Part shown: positions 41,159 through 54,331 of the stretch, piece after piece
Layout: the number at the start of each line of letters is the position of its first letter
Position numbering within the stretch: the first letter of the stretch is position 1
From: Neospora caninum Liverpool
Lineage: Eukaryota > Apicomplexa > Conoidasida > Eucoccidiorida > Sarcocystidae
Direction of reading: 5' to 3'
DNA length: 64,000 nucleotides
Assembly: GCF_000208865.1 (NCBI RefSeq)
Contig: NC_018395.1
Location: forward strand, 2,263,920 to 2,327,919
The notes under the pieces: generated by a model
Databases searched by the model: none
The model's input: only the letters and a program-made list of their open reading frames with translations
Told to the model about the DNA's origin: nothing
Position numbers and translations under genes: made by a program

Positions 41159-44100
41159 ATGTCTTTCTCTGGTGAAGATGACTTTGTTCGTGGTGTTTCG
41201 CCCATTCTTGAGGGGGGAGCTCCTTCATGTTTCCCTGGGGCACATGGCGACAGGGCACATCAAACAGTGCCGACGCCGCTGCGTGGCCAGCAGACCCAGA
41301 GCCATAACGTAGCTCCAGTGAATAGGTGTGACCGTTCACTCTCTGCGGTGCACGCCGAGGAATCATGCGGGACTCCCTGTGAAGGAGAATGCTCCAGCTC
41401 GTTCATCAAGTTGTCAGGCCGTTTATCTGCTGAAAACGATCGTCGGCGTAGTGGTGACAACGGGTCTCACGACCGTCACCTGAAAGAAGTCATTAAGGAC
41501 AAGGCGGGGTCTGGAGACGTTAACATAGTAAGAGGGCAAGGAAGTGGTGGCTCTCGAGAAAAATCGAGTGTCGACGAAAAGATGTTTCCGCCCGATACCG
41601 CCGAAAGATCACGCGTGGTGTCCTCGTTCAGTAAAGGAATATCTCCCCAGGACGCAAATACTGTGCATGATCGGCTATACAAGGAGGCGCTTGCAAACCG
41701 CCACCGAAAGGAAAAACTCAACGAAATTGACACTGAGGCCGAGATCATGGCCGCAGCAACGAATAAACCACGAAGAGGTGGGTATCCTGAATGATCATGT
41801 CTCAAGTAGAGAAAAGATGGGTCACTGTCGCTGACAGGTCGTCATGAGGTCCAATCAGGATGGATATTGGTTCGGCTCTCTCGGGCTTTATTCGTGTGCT
41901 GCAAATGCCGAGCAACTCAACTACTGAATTCCACAATCCGGAGCTGTAGAGGAGGGAACCTCCAGAAGCTTGACATGGCTTCAGGCTGAACTCAACGTAT
42001 TTTTGCCATTGTATGAACATTGTGAAAAGCAGCAACGCAGAGTCAACACAGTCGGCAGCAACCGACAGCCACCTCTTTCTTGGAAAACCCCTTCTCAAAT
42101 GCAGTCTGATTGAGGGTGTATGCATAAGCCTGGTCTCCTGCAACTTGTCACAGCGCGTCCTGTTTCTTGTCTAGGAACTAGCCAGCAAGTGTGAATTGTA
42201 CCAACGACTTGAGCAATCCTGTACCGGAGGTTTCCACTACGACTTGCACAAGTCAAATTCACTGATAAGACCCCGGAGACACAAACTGGTCGATACTGTT
42301 ACTTCCCTTGCAATACCTGCCTGATAGTATGACATGTGCAATCTAAAGAGACACTTCTTTTGGCCATTTGAGTCCTATATTCCATTTCCAGTATCAGTAG
42401 GGACGCGCTGGCGCTTCCGTCGGTAGTGCTTAGCCTCTCGCATACACGAGCCGTAACATGACATGCAAACTCAAAGTGATGGCATGAAGTACGTCATCAC
42501 TGGGAATAACATTTGGCCTGCAAAACGTCTAACACAGTTTAAGATTTGAACTTGTGGCCGGGGGTATCTATGGGAGCAAAGCCGGACACAGGAATTTTCG
42601 AGAGCGGATCAGCTGCCGACGCTTGAGAAACGCTTTGCTCTTACCCGCTTCACAGGATACCCGGACGATAAGCTCTACCGCGATGCCGAAACAAAGAGGG
42701 AACTCTTGCAGTCACTGGAGCGAAAAGCTGACGACGAGCTGCGGAACCTTCGAGAAGCACCGAAATTCGGTCCGCGCTCCAGGGCCGTATACCGAAAAAA
42801 AATGGCCAAGCAACTCAGGTGGGGTGCTCTGGTTCACCGATCGTGTGGGGTCGGGTACCACATACACGCCTTTGTTTATCCCTTCAGTTTCGCCTTCGCG
42901 ACTGGTCCACGTTTTTGCGTAGCTCTGTGTCTGATGTCATGGACCATTTTTCTTGATACGCATGAATTAGTACATCTAAGTATCTGGTCAAGACTGGCAT
43001 TTTGGTGTGCGTTTGTATCTGTCCATACGGTTACTTGTCCAGGTGACTGTCAGATGAGTATCTGCAGGTCCTCTACCATGATGTCTAGTTAGGTCTGGGT
43101 CTGTATCTGCCTATCCGTTTGTGTATATGCATGCATCTACCTACTTATCTACCTGTGAGCGTGCCTAAGTAGCGCAAAGGCTAGTTGTCTTACTGGATGC
43201 GACTTGGAGCAAAGGGATACCCGGTAATTAACCACCGACACACATGTGATTGAAGCATGCTGCTCCACGGTTTCAGCGATCGTTGGTTGTCACCGGGGCG
43301 ACGTCCGCTATCTCTCGTTTCCTCTCTCTCGCGATACCTTCCCCTGTAAATCGTCTGACGTTGCAGCAACCCCGTGCCCTTCTGAGTCCACGTGTTCTTT
43401 CGTTTGTTGGAAAAGCCTGCACACACGCACTATTCCCGTATGTACTCTAGGTACGCGGGAAGCATGGCACCCTTTCAGGTGACTGATGGAAAGTAGCGTG
43501 AAGACAGAGTGCGATACAGCGTTTCTTTAGAGTATTTAAAACCAGTGCTAGCACTGAGAAAAAAGGCGACTTTCCCCTCAACGTGTCCTCCGTCGTCGAC
43601 CCGTTCGTCTTCCTGTTACCTTAGAGTGCTTTTCTCCAGTCCGTCTCCGGCGCGCTCGCTTCTCCTCAGGGCTGCCGTGGACGCCTGTCAGCCAGATCGC
43701 CCCGGCAGCTTGACACTCCAGGCTTCCCTGATCGGCTGCCTCTTTCAGTGTCTGGGGATTTTCCATGAGGACCACATGGGCGAGTTCTTTAGGGACGGAA
43801 AGGAGGGGAAGGAAGCGGATCCCGCACCGAAGGAGGTCGCTAGGAATCAGCCTCGGACGAACGAGAAGTCTGGACTGTTTAAAATTGTTCGAGACTTGCA
43901 GGCCCCCACGCGGCTCGCAACAGAGAAGGTTAGTCACCTGAGAGGGAAAGCCGTTTCCAGTGTGGATGGCATTTGTGGGCACTTGGTTCTGAAATTGGCA
44001 GAAACCTTGAATTCTACAAAAGCTGGCCCGAATGCCGGCATGAATACACGACACCCTGAAGAAAGGAAAGGGATGTCCTGATCACCAGTGCCCGGCATGC

Positions 44101-47100
44101 GTTTTTGTCACGTTTTGTCTTCAGCTCCTGGCCGACAAACTCGCTGAGAAGCTGGATGTTGAGGGCGAGGGCGAAATTTTCGTCGACAGACTTTTTTCGT
44201 TCCTTGCAGCCGTGACGACGGAACACAGCGACCTCCGCCCCAGGTGGGCGGGAGTGGATTCCTCTCAGCAGTTGGGATGTGTTGATTTCGATTGCCTCCA
44301 CAAAACTGCTAAGGAACTGCATTCCTTGGGAGTTGGGAGAACAGATGGAAGATCAGGGCCTCGCTCCCCCATTTCTCGCCAAGACGTGGAGAAGATCGGC
44401 ACGAAGCACCTCGAGGTTAGCTGAAAACTCAGCACACTAACAACTCTGAAAGTGCTTAGCGCGAATCTCTTGACAGCTGCGGAAGTCGAAATTTAGCCTG
44501 TCGCGCGCCATGCATCGGCTAGACATTACGGGATCGCAGCATCAGGCATCCGCTTTTGATCTTTATCTCTTTTGAGGAGGGATCAAAGGAGACAACCCAT
44601 CTAAAGAAAGGAGAAAACGGCCGCACGCGTATGAGAGAAGGAAATCACTACTGACACATGATGTGGGGGGGATATTCCGGTCTTGAGGCGGTGTCACCTG
44701 CCGACAAAGCTACACAAAGATTTTCATGATGAAAGGCACTAATCTGCGGCATTTTTGGGTCCACAGAAAACACGACCGCCTCCATCTTCTAATGCCAAAT
44801 GCAGGCTGCCGCACCTGTCGTGTCGATTTAGCCTCCGTGCTTGAAATTCACAAATGCACTGAGTCTTCACTGGTAAACAACAAGTGAACAAGCGGGGTAG
44901 CTTGCGCAATCCCTACGAGGTAGTGGCTCTGACGGCATGTTTAGCTCTTCGAGAGTTCCTCAGGACAGCATTAACTCCGCCATGCATACGCACGATGTGG
45001 CCCTTGGAGCACCTGAGTTAACAGCCCCGCTGCACCCTTGACACTGCCACACACGGGTCCGCAGTTGAGGGATAAACTCAGTAATTCGCTTTTCCACAGA
45101 ACGTTCGTATGCTCAGAACCTGCATCAATTGGACAAAGAGATGAGCCGCCTGATACGGTTGTTCGGCCACCTCATGTTGACAAGAGAAAGGAAGCGAGAC
45201 TGCGTCATATGCTCCCCTGGTCAGTGCTGTCAGCCTTTTCATGTCTCTGGATTCAGTTAACGTGATATGTTCTTCAGTTCCAGTTCCCCTCTGCCGAGAT
45301 TGCATTTGATGATCTAGGCGGTAAAAATGAACACACAGACACGCCCATCGAGTTGATCCTCTGCATTTCCTTCACATTGGTCGAGTAGAATGTAAACTTG
45401 CGTACACAATCAACCAGGATTTTTGGCAGCACAAAGTATGGTGCACACCCTGTTCCTCTCACTACGACGTTGAATCAACCGAGGTCTGGTTTCGAGTTCG
45501 CCTCTCTGTAGGGCAAATGTGATGCCCCACTCTGAGCCCGACCTCTAACCATTGAGATATCTTCCAGGAAAGCTACATACGAGCAATTTGCGTGCCTTCT
45601 GGTAAACACGTGAGAAATCCACCTTCAACCACGCACTCGTCGCCCCAGCGATACACGTTCCAATGCTCATTTCATGATACCTTCAATGCCAGCAGAAAAT
45701 CTGAACAGTCGAGGCAAGACCCCAGGTCGGAAGCTCTTCTGCCTTGAAATCTTGACTCGACGTTTGCTGCACACAAAAGTAGAAGAAAGGAATGCTACCC
45801 TCGTGAACGTTCGGAGAGCAGACGCATGGCGAATCGCGGATGCGTTTCTATGTGTACATGTGTATGAGTGCTTCCCCCCTTTTAAGAAATGATTTCAAGG
45901 CTAAAGCTTGGCTGCGTGCTACACTCTCAATCTTTGTCGTTGTTGCCGGTTCTTTGCTCGTCAGAATTCGCTGATGCGCTCACTAATGCCATGGATGGCG
46001 TAACGTTTCATCCTCAGATCAATCCCCTGAGTGAAGTGATTGCGAAGAGGTCGAGGGAACGGGAGGCTCAGAGGCAACAAGGCCACCTTAGCCTCCCCGA
46101 CCGCCTTATCGCTCGTGGTAGGTCTTCTCCTTCCTGAATGGCATTGGGTATTCCAAAAATACGGACGACTCAAGAAATTTACACCTCTAACAACCCTTGT
46201 CGCATTAAGGTTATGCTTACCTCTGTCGCCTCCAATATTCCATTATGTCTACCAGGCACCGCAAGCGGCTCACAGTGCTTCTAAACGTGTGCGTGTTTTC
46301 AGAAACTTCCGAGAATAGAACGATAGCGTTCTAAATAGACACCCGCCCCACATCAACCGTGTTTCCCGTGCTCGTTTGCATCCGTTCTATGCAGTCAACC
46401 GAGAGATCAAATGCCGTTAGAAGAGGCTTCACCACATACCTTGATAGGCGCACAGGAGTCGTTCACCAGAAAAGGATACTCGTCTCCCGTCCGCCTCTCA
46501 TTCAGTTTCAGGGTACTCCAGAACTGGATACCTTCTCGGCTTCGGTTTCCTCATACCCAGCAAAGGGAACACTTCCACATCTCTGAGCAAACAAATATGG
46601 AATACTTGTCCAGACTTGCCAGTGCCACTGATACATCAGATGACATGCCGTTGAGTTGCTGCGGGTGCCGTATCGCAGCGCAGGCCACACAAGCTGTCAG
46701 AGAACGGTTGCGTGCCGAGCACGTGAAAGAAGAGTTGAGGGGGTGTACTTTCCGACCCAAGATTCTTCACAATCGGATTTCGACATCCACGTGCTCGACT
46801 GCCCGTAGTTCGGAAACCCTCGATGGTTGGGCGTCGTTATCAGTGCGTAGGCTCTCTGACTTGCGGTGCACTCTGTGTGGCACAGAGCAGGACTGCACAA
46901 AGATCGGTACACACTTCCAAAAAATGTTTCTTGCACGGTGTTGTGCCCTTCCCTTCGTCCGATGTGCAGATGTAAACGAAGCAAAATGGTGCTGTCACGT
47001 CGACGTGCACCCACAAAATATCTTTTTATTGTTTTGCCACCGTCTGAAGCAACAACGAATGGAGAATGTTACATGCACAACTATAAGCTTCGTCACAGTC

Positions 47101-50100
47101 AAGCGAGTATTGACTCCCGTCACTCTTTCGCCGCCTCTGGGAAAGAACAGGCGCATGTGTGTCGTGCTGGTTCCTTTTTTTCGGAGCAGAAGTACGTCCT
47201 CCCAGAGTATCAGAAACGCGGCAGCAAGGAGCTTCTGCCACCCCGCAGAGAAACCGACGTCCAGGGAAAGCCGAAGAAAAAACGCGCGTGGAGCTGTGAG
47301 GAGCGGCGGAAAATAAGTCGAGGGGAGGTTTTGTATTTGGAAGGAAAGAGGCAATTGGAGACTCAACAACAAACGTTCGCGCACATTCGTGCCCTTAAAA
47401 GAGAAGCGGAGCTCCAAGAGTGCACCTTCGCCCCCGTCGTTCACAATCCGCCGCCTAAAGGGACTGGGTACGCTCACTGGAAGAGAATGAACAAACGCCT
47501 GCCACACAAAAAGGGGACCGAAACCCCCTCTGAAGCTTGGAGCAATACTGCGGTGCTTCTTCGATACCGAAGGTCAAACGCATTGCATGTCGACGGCTGT
47601 TTGTCCCTCCAAGTTGTATGGTTCATTACACCCATGGTTGACGGTTCTACGGATCAAACACTCGTTGGCGCCGATCAGCCTCGCTGCTTTGCTTCCAGGG
47701 GTGGAGCTGCAGTGAAGCCTGCAGGCTTTGACTCGTCTGTAGCCAGAGTTCGACAGGCCACTGAGCGTCGAGAAGAGCTTCTGAAGCTTCAGGACATCAG
47801 GTATGGCGGAACTGCCGCACAGTTCCAGAGAAAGCGAGCTGTCTATCTGTTCGATAGCCCGATATAAGTCAGTCCGGAAGAAGAGCTTTCTCTCAAGTGT
47901 CTACCAGCGAATGTCCAGGCACCTCCCGTGAAGAAGGGTATGATGTACAGAATCTGCGGCTAGGCCGGCGAGGGCAGCCGCGGAGATACGGCGGGTAATA
48001 AGGGATGAATCGACTGTAACCTAGCCCAATCAAAAAAAGGCTGTGGAGGCCCAATCCCTCCATCCGCAGGCGACTTTACAGGGGCTTCGAGCTGTCAATC
48101 TGACGCTGGGTTGGCTGTCAACCAAAGAGGAGGTGTGACGGACCGTAGAGCAGCCCGGTTCACACACGCACTGGCCAGCGTTCTCTGAGCCTAAGGCTGG
48201 CATCGAAGGCACTGCTGGGACTGCCTCGAAATCTCAAGCGGCAAAATCGGCCCGGCAACGTGGACTGCCTCGGCAGGTCTTGAGCGTCTGGCCCGAAGGC
48301 TGAGAACAGCTTTGTCCGAGGCTCCTCCCGAGCCAATGTCTCACCTGAGAGTTCTGTCTGAACGCATGCGTTTTCGTTCGGTCATCCTTGCGCACAGAGA
48401 CCCCTCAATCCCCGCCAGAGCAGGGCGGGCGCATCGGCGCAATACACTAGCACATCCATTCAGTTTTGCTGAGGGGCGGTACAAAGTGAAGCTCGCTCCG
48501 GAGGTGTTTTCAATGACTGTGGAGATCGGCAGAGGCCGAAGGGGGAAAATGTCGATTCGAGAAGGCGAAGATCCGAGACTGGTGGTGAGTTTGTTTGACA
48601 CAAGTCACCAAACGCGCATGACAGTCTTGGAGTGATGCGTTTTCGGAGGCACAGCGCCACCCTGAGGCGGTACACTGGCGTCGAATTTGCCCGGTTACCA
48701 ACTACCGGGTATTACCTTAGGCACTTGAGTGAAACTGAACCACTAGGACTGCATCTTGTGTGGACGAGATCAGGAGTATCTGCAGATTAATTACACGCTC
48801 TGTGTTTGCACACTGCTGAGAAGACAGCGGATACGGGGCGTGACTCCAGTTCTTGTGTCCCCAGTTGGCAACCAAATGCGGCGGGGGTTGTGGCAGCGTC
48901 CTTTTTTCCAAATTCACCGTGACGCCTCGATATTTCTCTTTGTTTTCCGTCTGTCGCGCTCTTCCTCGTCGTTTTTCGTGTGCTCGTCCCCTGTGTATCT
49001 CTTTGTCCATTGGTTTCTGAACGTAGCTGACTTGCATTCTTGCCTGCTCTGTCTCTACTTCGCGGACTCACCTCGACGCTTTTCAGGCACGCAGCTTTTC
49101 CAAGACGTACAGTCTCCACGGCGACGAGGCTGAGTGGATCACTGGCGTTCTACTGCAAGAAATGTCACATCGCAATTTGCTCGCCTTCACTGCTGCGGGG
49201 CCGGACCGTTTTGCATCGCCGATCGCGGGGAAAACCGTTCGGACAGGTTCCTCCACCGCCAGGCGGAGCCGAGTTTCTTCGCCCGTTCGCGTCGTTCCTC
49301 TTTACCTGTCGCAGAACTCCTCAGAAGGTGGGAAAGTTGCTCTCGAGAATCCTCTCGACCAGTCTGTTCCTAGCCTTCAGATTAGCCCCTCAACCATCGT
49401 GGAACATCCCAGTGCAGGACTGAAGCCTCCGCCTGCAGGTTCGGACTCCCAACGGAGGCTCCGCGAGAAAACAGACCCCGCCGCGGGAGCGGCGAGGAAC
49501 GAGCAGCCGGGGAACAAAATGTTCGTACCCTCTCTCGCCTTCCAGATACTGGCTAGTGGTGTAACAGCCTCATCGCCGACAGCATACAGCAGAGGACTGG
49601 CAAGCTGTCCGAGGCAACCGGATTCCGCGCGTGCGCTTGCTGGAGAGGCAAGGGGCGGCGCAGTCCTCATAGCACGTACACAGTCGTCGCGGTATGCTGT
49701 GGAAGAAGACACGAACTCGCAGTCTCAGGGAGGCAAGGTTTTAAAGAGAACACCGAGCCAGGGAAGGAAAAACAAGGGCGAAACGAATGCCACACTGGCC
49801 AGAGAAGTCGAGCAACGAAGTACGCGAGTTCAGGTTGACGACGAACGTGCTGCTGAATCGGATTCACAGTCTCCTCGATCAGACAGCAAAATGTCTGAGG
49901 GGTCGATTTTCTTGGCTAACAATTTACCTGTCTCTGCTCTTCCATCGATGGATCTAAGCCGCCAGTTGCACGAATCAACTTACCCCACCAGCTTAGTGGA
50001 CGAGGAGTGCGGTCGAAGCGGCTCGCCTACATTATATTCCCTAGTCGACGGTGAAGCAACGGAATCTGCATCCTTTGTTTCCCCTGTCTCTGGGATCAGA

Positions 50101-50109
50101 CGAGGCTGA
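41159..50109 (+). CDS. Conserved protein with repeated T-F-x-P motifs and a possible beta-grasp-like domain
   Basis: The eleven-exon model is 41159-41777, 42656-42818, 43670-43928, 44125-44415, 45117-45219, 45965-46117, 46456-46512, 46679-46842, 47190-47800, 48464-48584 and 49087-50109, giving 1187 residues. Phases agree throughout. Exons 1-6, the exon 10 donor and exon 11 are well supported; the edges of exons 7-9 and the exon 10 acceptor are provisional. Helical segments LYKEALANRHRKEKL (about 173) and LYRDAETKRELLQSL (about 213) share a pattern. Three motifs VTFHPQI, CTFRPKI and CTFAPVV (about 491, 571 and 681) mostly follow charged helices. Near 820-870, MTVEIGRGRRGKMSIREGED then PRLVARSFSKTYSL looks like a small beta-grasp fold. 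The last 300 residues are low complexity. I do not recognise a named family; the motif style recalls long cytoskeletal or flagellar proteins of protists, which is inference. An extra last exon near 50480-50558 is possible. Confidence 0.65.
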
Positions 50110-53100
50110 AAGACTGCCAGGTTCCTTACTTTGCCTGCTCCTGCTGGATCTGTTAGTAAACACTGACCTAAAACCTGAGTGCTCCTCGATAGACTTTTTC
50201 ATAAACAGGCGTCGTGCCGCAGCGCTGTGCGGCGCCGCCCCGACCAGTCGGCACTATCCATTGTATCTGACTTCTTTCGTACCATGGCATCCTGCTGAAC
50301 TCCTTGACCAGAAGCGAATTTTTCTGTGAAATCATACAACCACGCTTCCAGCAGGGAATTTCGTGGGCACGTACCATGGTATCGAGCTTTCTAGGGGAAT
50401 GTGATCCAAGGATTGTACGCTTCCCGCTCCAACTGAGAGAGAACTGGCCATGCGCTCTTAAGAACCTGCCTAGACCAGAGACGGGCCAGCCTCTTTATTC
50501 TCTTGCACCCAAAACGGCACTCGCGGAGGTCTTGGACCGTTTCCGTGTGCTCAACTAGGGAGAGACGCGTCGTCCCAGTTCTTGCCTCCTGTGAATGCCG
50601 CTGACTGTATCTGCTAAATAGACGCGGGCCAACGTTTCCTCCAATACAAGGGTGAGGGTCAAAACAAATAAACTACTCTATGAATGAGTATCAGTGTAGT
50701 TCTCGACTTTGACCTCGCCAGCACGCAACAGGAGACGGTTTCCCGCGGGAGATCTAGTTTCTCTCTACCTTAGTGAAACTGCAAGGCTGACGCTGTAGAT
50801 CCTCGATAACTCTGACTACTGTGTGTCACTCGCCTCACGACTGCTTCTCGCGCCGCTACCACACTGTGGTGAATCCGTCCCGCTTTTTTCTGTTCCATTT
50901 CGGTACAGAATTTGAGATGTGGGGCGCTGTGTCGTCTGAAGAGCTGTCCGCGCCGTGGCGATTCGACGAAACACGACGGAACCCGTGACGGGACTTTCTT
51001 TACGGCGAAGCTCCAAAGTGTCGTGGTACTCCAGCACTGGACGTCAATAGAGCTCTGGAAAACACCGTTGAGACCTGACAACATCGCAGCGGACGCAGCT
51101 GTTTCAAGCGCGGCACACACTAACCGCTAGCGACAACACTTCACGCCGGGATCGTCCTACGGGAGTTTTGGACGTGTGCAGCCCCCGTGTGATCCACCAG
51201 GCAACGCTCGAAATGGCTCCACAGAAAAAATGTGCTGTCCACAGTGAAAGGTGTGTGGCTGTTTTCCACAACACGGACTTGCTGGAAAGGAACGTCTCGT
51301 TCGCGGAGCCCGGGCCTATGCGAGCTTACGATGCCGCCACATAGCACACACTGCGTCTCCTCTCGCTGGTGGTAACATGCTTCTCGAACCGACTAAAACA
51401 AACACCATTTCCCAGTGAAATAAACCTCTAGGTTAGAAAAGAACTGCCTACAGTCGTCGGCCACCTTTCTTTCAAACACATAAAAACCCCGGCACATCTC
51501 AACGCGTCGGCCTGCCAACCTGCTACACACACCACAGGCTGCCGTGCGTTGTGCAACTACATCCAGTGTGCAGGTTGCCGCCCCAACAAAGGCACCTTGT
51601 CACAGACTGTTTCCGCATGACCTTGTTTAGAACAAACGGTGCGTCTTTGTTTGAGGCATCGGCAGGAGGGGAAGAGACACAAAAGGGTTGGATGTTTTAC
51701 CGCGAACAGAGCGTCGGTTTTTCACAACACTTTCTATTCCGGCTTATAGTCAGACACGCACAACAGGAAGGCAGGATCGCCATCTTTTCTCTGGCGACCC
51801 TCCTCCCAGTGGCGCCCCCGCCGAAACACAGAACAGGTGTCCTGGGATGGCGCGCACGCATGAGCGAGCGCGTGTTTTCCGTACTTTTTCTCCCTAAAGT
51901 GGTAGGATGGGGAATACCGTTGCGTGACCGCCGTCGTGAATCCGTGTCTCGCTCTCTCTGCTTTGCTGCCCTTTCCCCTTTTTCGTCGTACAGCTGTAGC
52001 CGAATATGCAAGAAGGCAGGGCGCGTGCACGCTGGAGCAGAATTCCAGAGTTATGCTTCTGGAGAGTTACTTTAGCGCGGTCGACGCATTGCTGGTCCCC
52101 GTGTCGACTGCCGTGTCGTTAGTAGACTGCGAGAGGCTGCCCTCTCTCTTTTATCCTTTGGGCTCCACTTCTGCTTCTCCAACTCGTCTTTTTGTTTTTT
52201 CTTTTCGTTTCTTGGAATTTCCAATTTTTTTGGGTCTTTTTCTTCATTCGTCTTGGCTGATTCAGCTTGTTCTCCCGGTGTCCATACACCCGAAACATAC
52301 GAGTGACCATCGTGTCGTCCGTAGATGATCCTGGCAGGAGACACTTTCCTCATTTCTCTCTCCCAACGCCTTCTTCTTCTCTCGGCCAGCCTCGCAACGG
52401 GCCCGCCGCTCGACGAGACAGGGCGATTTGTGTCGCCTACAACGTGCCCGGCGGCGCCGTTTTTTGCCTTTCAATTTTTTTCTTTTTGTCCGTTTTTCTT
52501 CGCCCAGCACAGAGAACTGTAAAGCAGGAACGTTGCTGCTGCCTTTCCGCGCTTCGCATAGCCGTCGAAATTGCTACACCAACGGAAAGCCGCGTCGCCG
52601 CTCGTTTCCGTTGTCACACGATCGTCCCCTCGCCGCCTGCGAAAGGACGTGCGTGCGGGTCCAACTGCGCATTTGTCGCTGGAAAAACGTGTGTCTTCCG
52701 AATTCCACTCCCCGGTTTGCAAGGCGCGCCTCTCGCTTCTGACTCGGGATTTTGCCCGCGTCCTGGCCTCTCGTATCGTGGCGTCTCCTTGAGGCTCTAC
52801 ATGCGTTGCTCCGGTTTCCCGCTCTTTCCATCACCGAATCCGGTGCCTGTGGAAAAGTCACCTCAGCAGCCTCCCGTTTTTTGTCTCTTCTTTCTCTCGT
52901 CTGTACGTCCCCGCCGCACGACTCCGCGGCCCTTGCTGCTCAGAAGCAGCGTCGTATCGAATCACGTTTTCCCTTTTTCACGCGAACGTATAAGGCCACA
53001 CACCGCGTAGGTGACTGCCCTCTCACCTGTAAAGATTCAAAGATGGTATCCGCCCTTCCGCTGTGGAGCGATTCGTGAGTGGCTCTCGTCCGTCTTTTCC

Positions 53101-54327
53101 CTGAGGTGTCTCTACACTGGGACCGCGTTGCGCCGCCAGAAAATCAAGGGCCGACCGCGTGCCGAGGGAGGGGCAGAGGAAAAAATTGCTCGAGGCCTGT
53201 CAGAACAGCGCATGCCACAGCCCCGTTGCGAACTCATAGCTTAGAAAGCCGCCTCCCGTTTCCGGGTTTCTCTGCGCTCCTCTTGTCCTTCTCGTTATCT
53301 CCTGTCGTCTCTGCGTCGTGATTCCTTGCACGAGGGTGAAGAGGGAGTGGAGAAAAGTGAGAGACAGGGGGATGATCCTCTGCCTCCGCCTCTCACACGC
53401 TTCTGAAACTGGGCCAGAGGGTTTTGACGCGCTTCTCCACTAGACGTGGAAGCAGTGTCGGCCCCGTGGAGTGGAGCACGGGAGAGAGACGCGGTCAGGA
53501 TCCACCTCGCCCGACGGATTGCGCGCTTGCAAGCGTCGCAAGTCTCTTCGTGTCCCCTAGGAGATCGGAGACAACAGGGCCCACTGGCTGGAACGCACAA
53601 TCCGTCTCCCGATCTGTACGTAGCGTGAGGATTTCCTGCCTCCCGACCGGGAGGAAGCGAGACACGTTTCCGCGAGTCGTCCCTGCGATCTCTTGGCGCC
53701 TCTCCAGGTGTCCCGACCCACGTGTTTCGTGCAGGGAAACGGGCGCAACCAGGGAACGCAGGCCCCGAGCATTTTTTTACGAAGTTCCTCGTGTGAGAGG
53801 CGGCGAGGAGTCGAAAAGACATGCGAGGCCAGAGACGATTGTCGATTGCTGTTGAGCGTGTGGAGTTTTTGACGTGTTTGCGAGAGGTTGCCGCTTCGTA
53901 CCCTCAGGCAGCGGCATCGTTTTGGTTTTGGAACCCTGCCGTCTTTCGGCGACCGCCGCAGTGCGGGCAGTTTCTCGCCCTCAAGCTGCTGGGCACCAGG
54001 ACGGAGAACGGCTAGGAAGAAGTGTTGTCTTTGCGTGCTTCGTCTCTGACGCCTCGGCCGCCGCCTCGCTGCGTCGTGGCTGTGCCTTTGAGCCGGGTGT
54101 GGCCTTTCGAGGCAGGGAAGTGGCGTTTTGTTTGCTGTCAAGTCAAAGACGACGAGGGCGTCGCTTGTGGTTGAGGAGAGAGTCTTGCGCAAGGCCCTGA
54201 CGGGGAGGAACGGAGGCGTGTCTTTTTTCCCCGAGAGCGACACACCGGATTCGATGTCCACCGTCGAGGTCGCGGGGCTCTTTTCCATGAGGCAGAGGGG
54301 ACAGAGAGAACCGGTGCGATTGGCGCA
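50110..54327. other. Tandem gap and probable long 5' leader of the helix-turn-helix gene
   Basis: The left part, to about 51.9 kb, is balanced sequence and should hold the 3' UTR of the previous gene. A frame at 50304-50558 ending LAEVLDRFRVLN could be an alternative last exon of that gene, joined in phase from a GTGAAG donor at 50051. From about 51.9 kb the plus strand becomes pyrimidine-rich with CTCT and poly-T runs, typical of promoters and leaders in this group. No independent coding exon is supported. Confidence 0.45.
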
Positions 54328-54331
54328 ATGA
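54254..54331 (+). promoter_or_regulatory. uORF overlapping the main start (ATGA)
   Basis: ATG at 54254 opens a 25-codon frame whose TGA stop overlaps the main start codon as ATGA at 54328-54331. Such an overlap can couple termination to reinitiation. It matters only if the transcript starts upstream of 54254. Confidence 0.4.

Noticed and set aside
51551..53078. Several plus-strand frames before the helix-turn-helix gene
   Set aside because: Poly-Phe/Ser/Leu content from pyrimidine runs and no splice chain linking them to the main frame.
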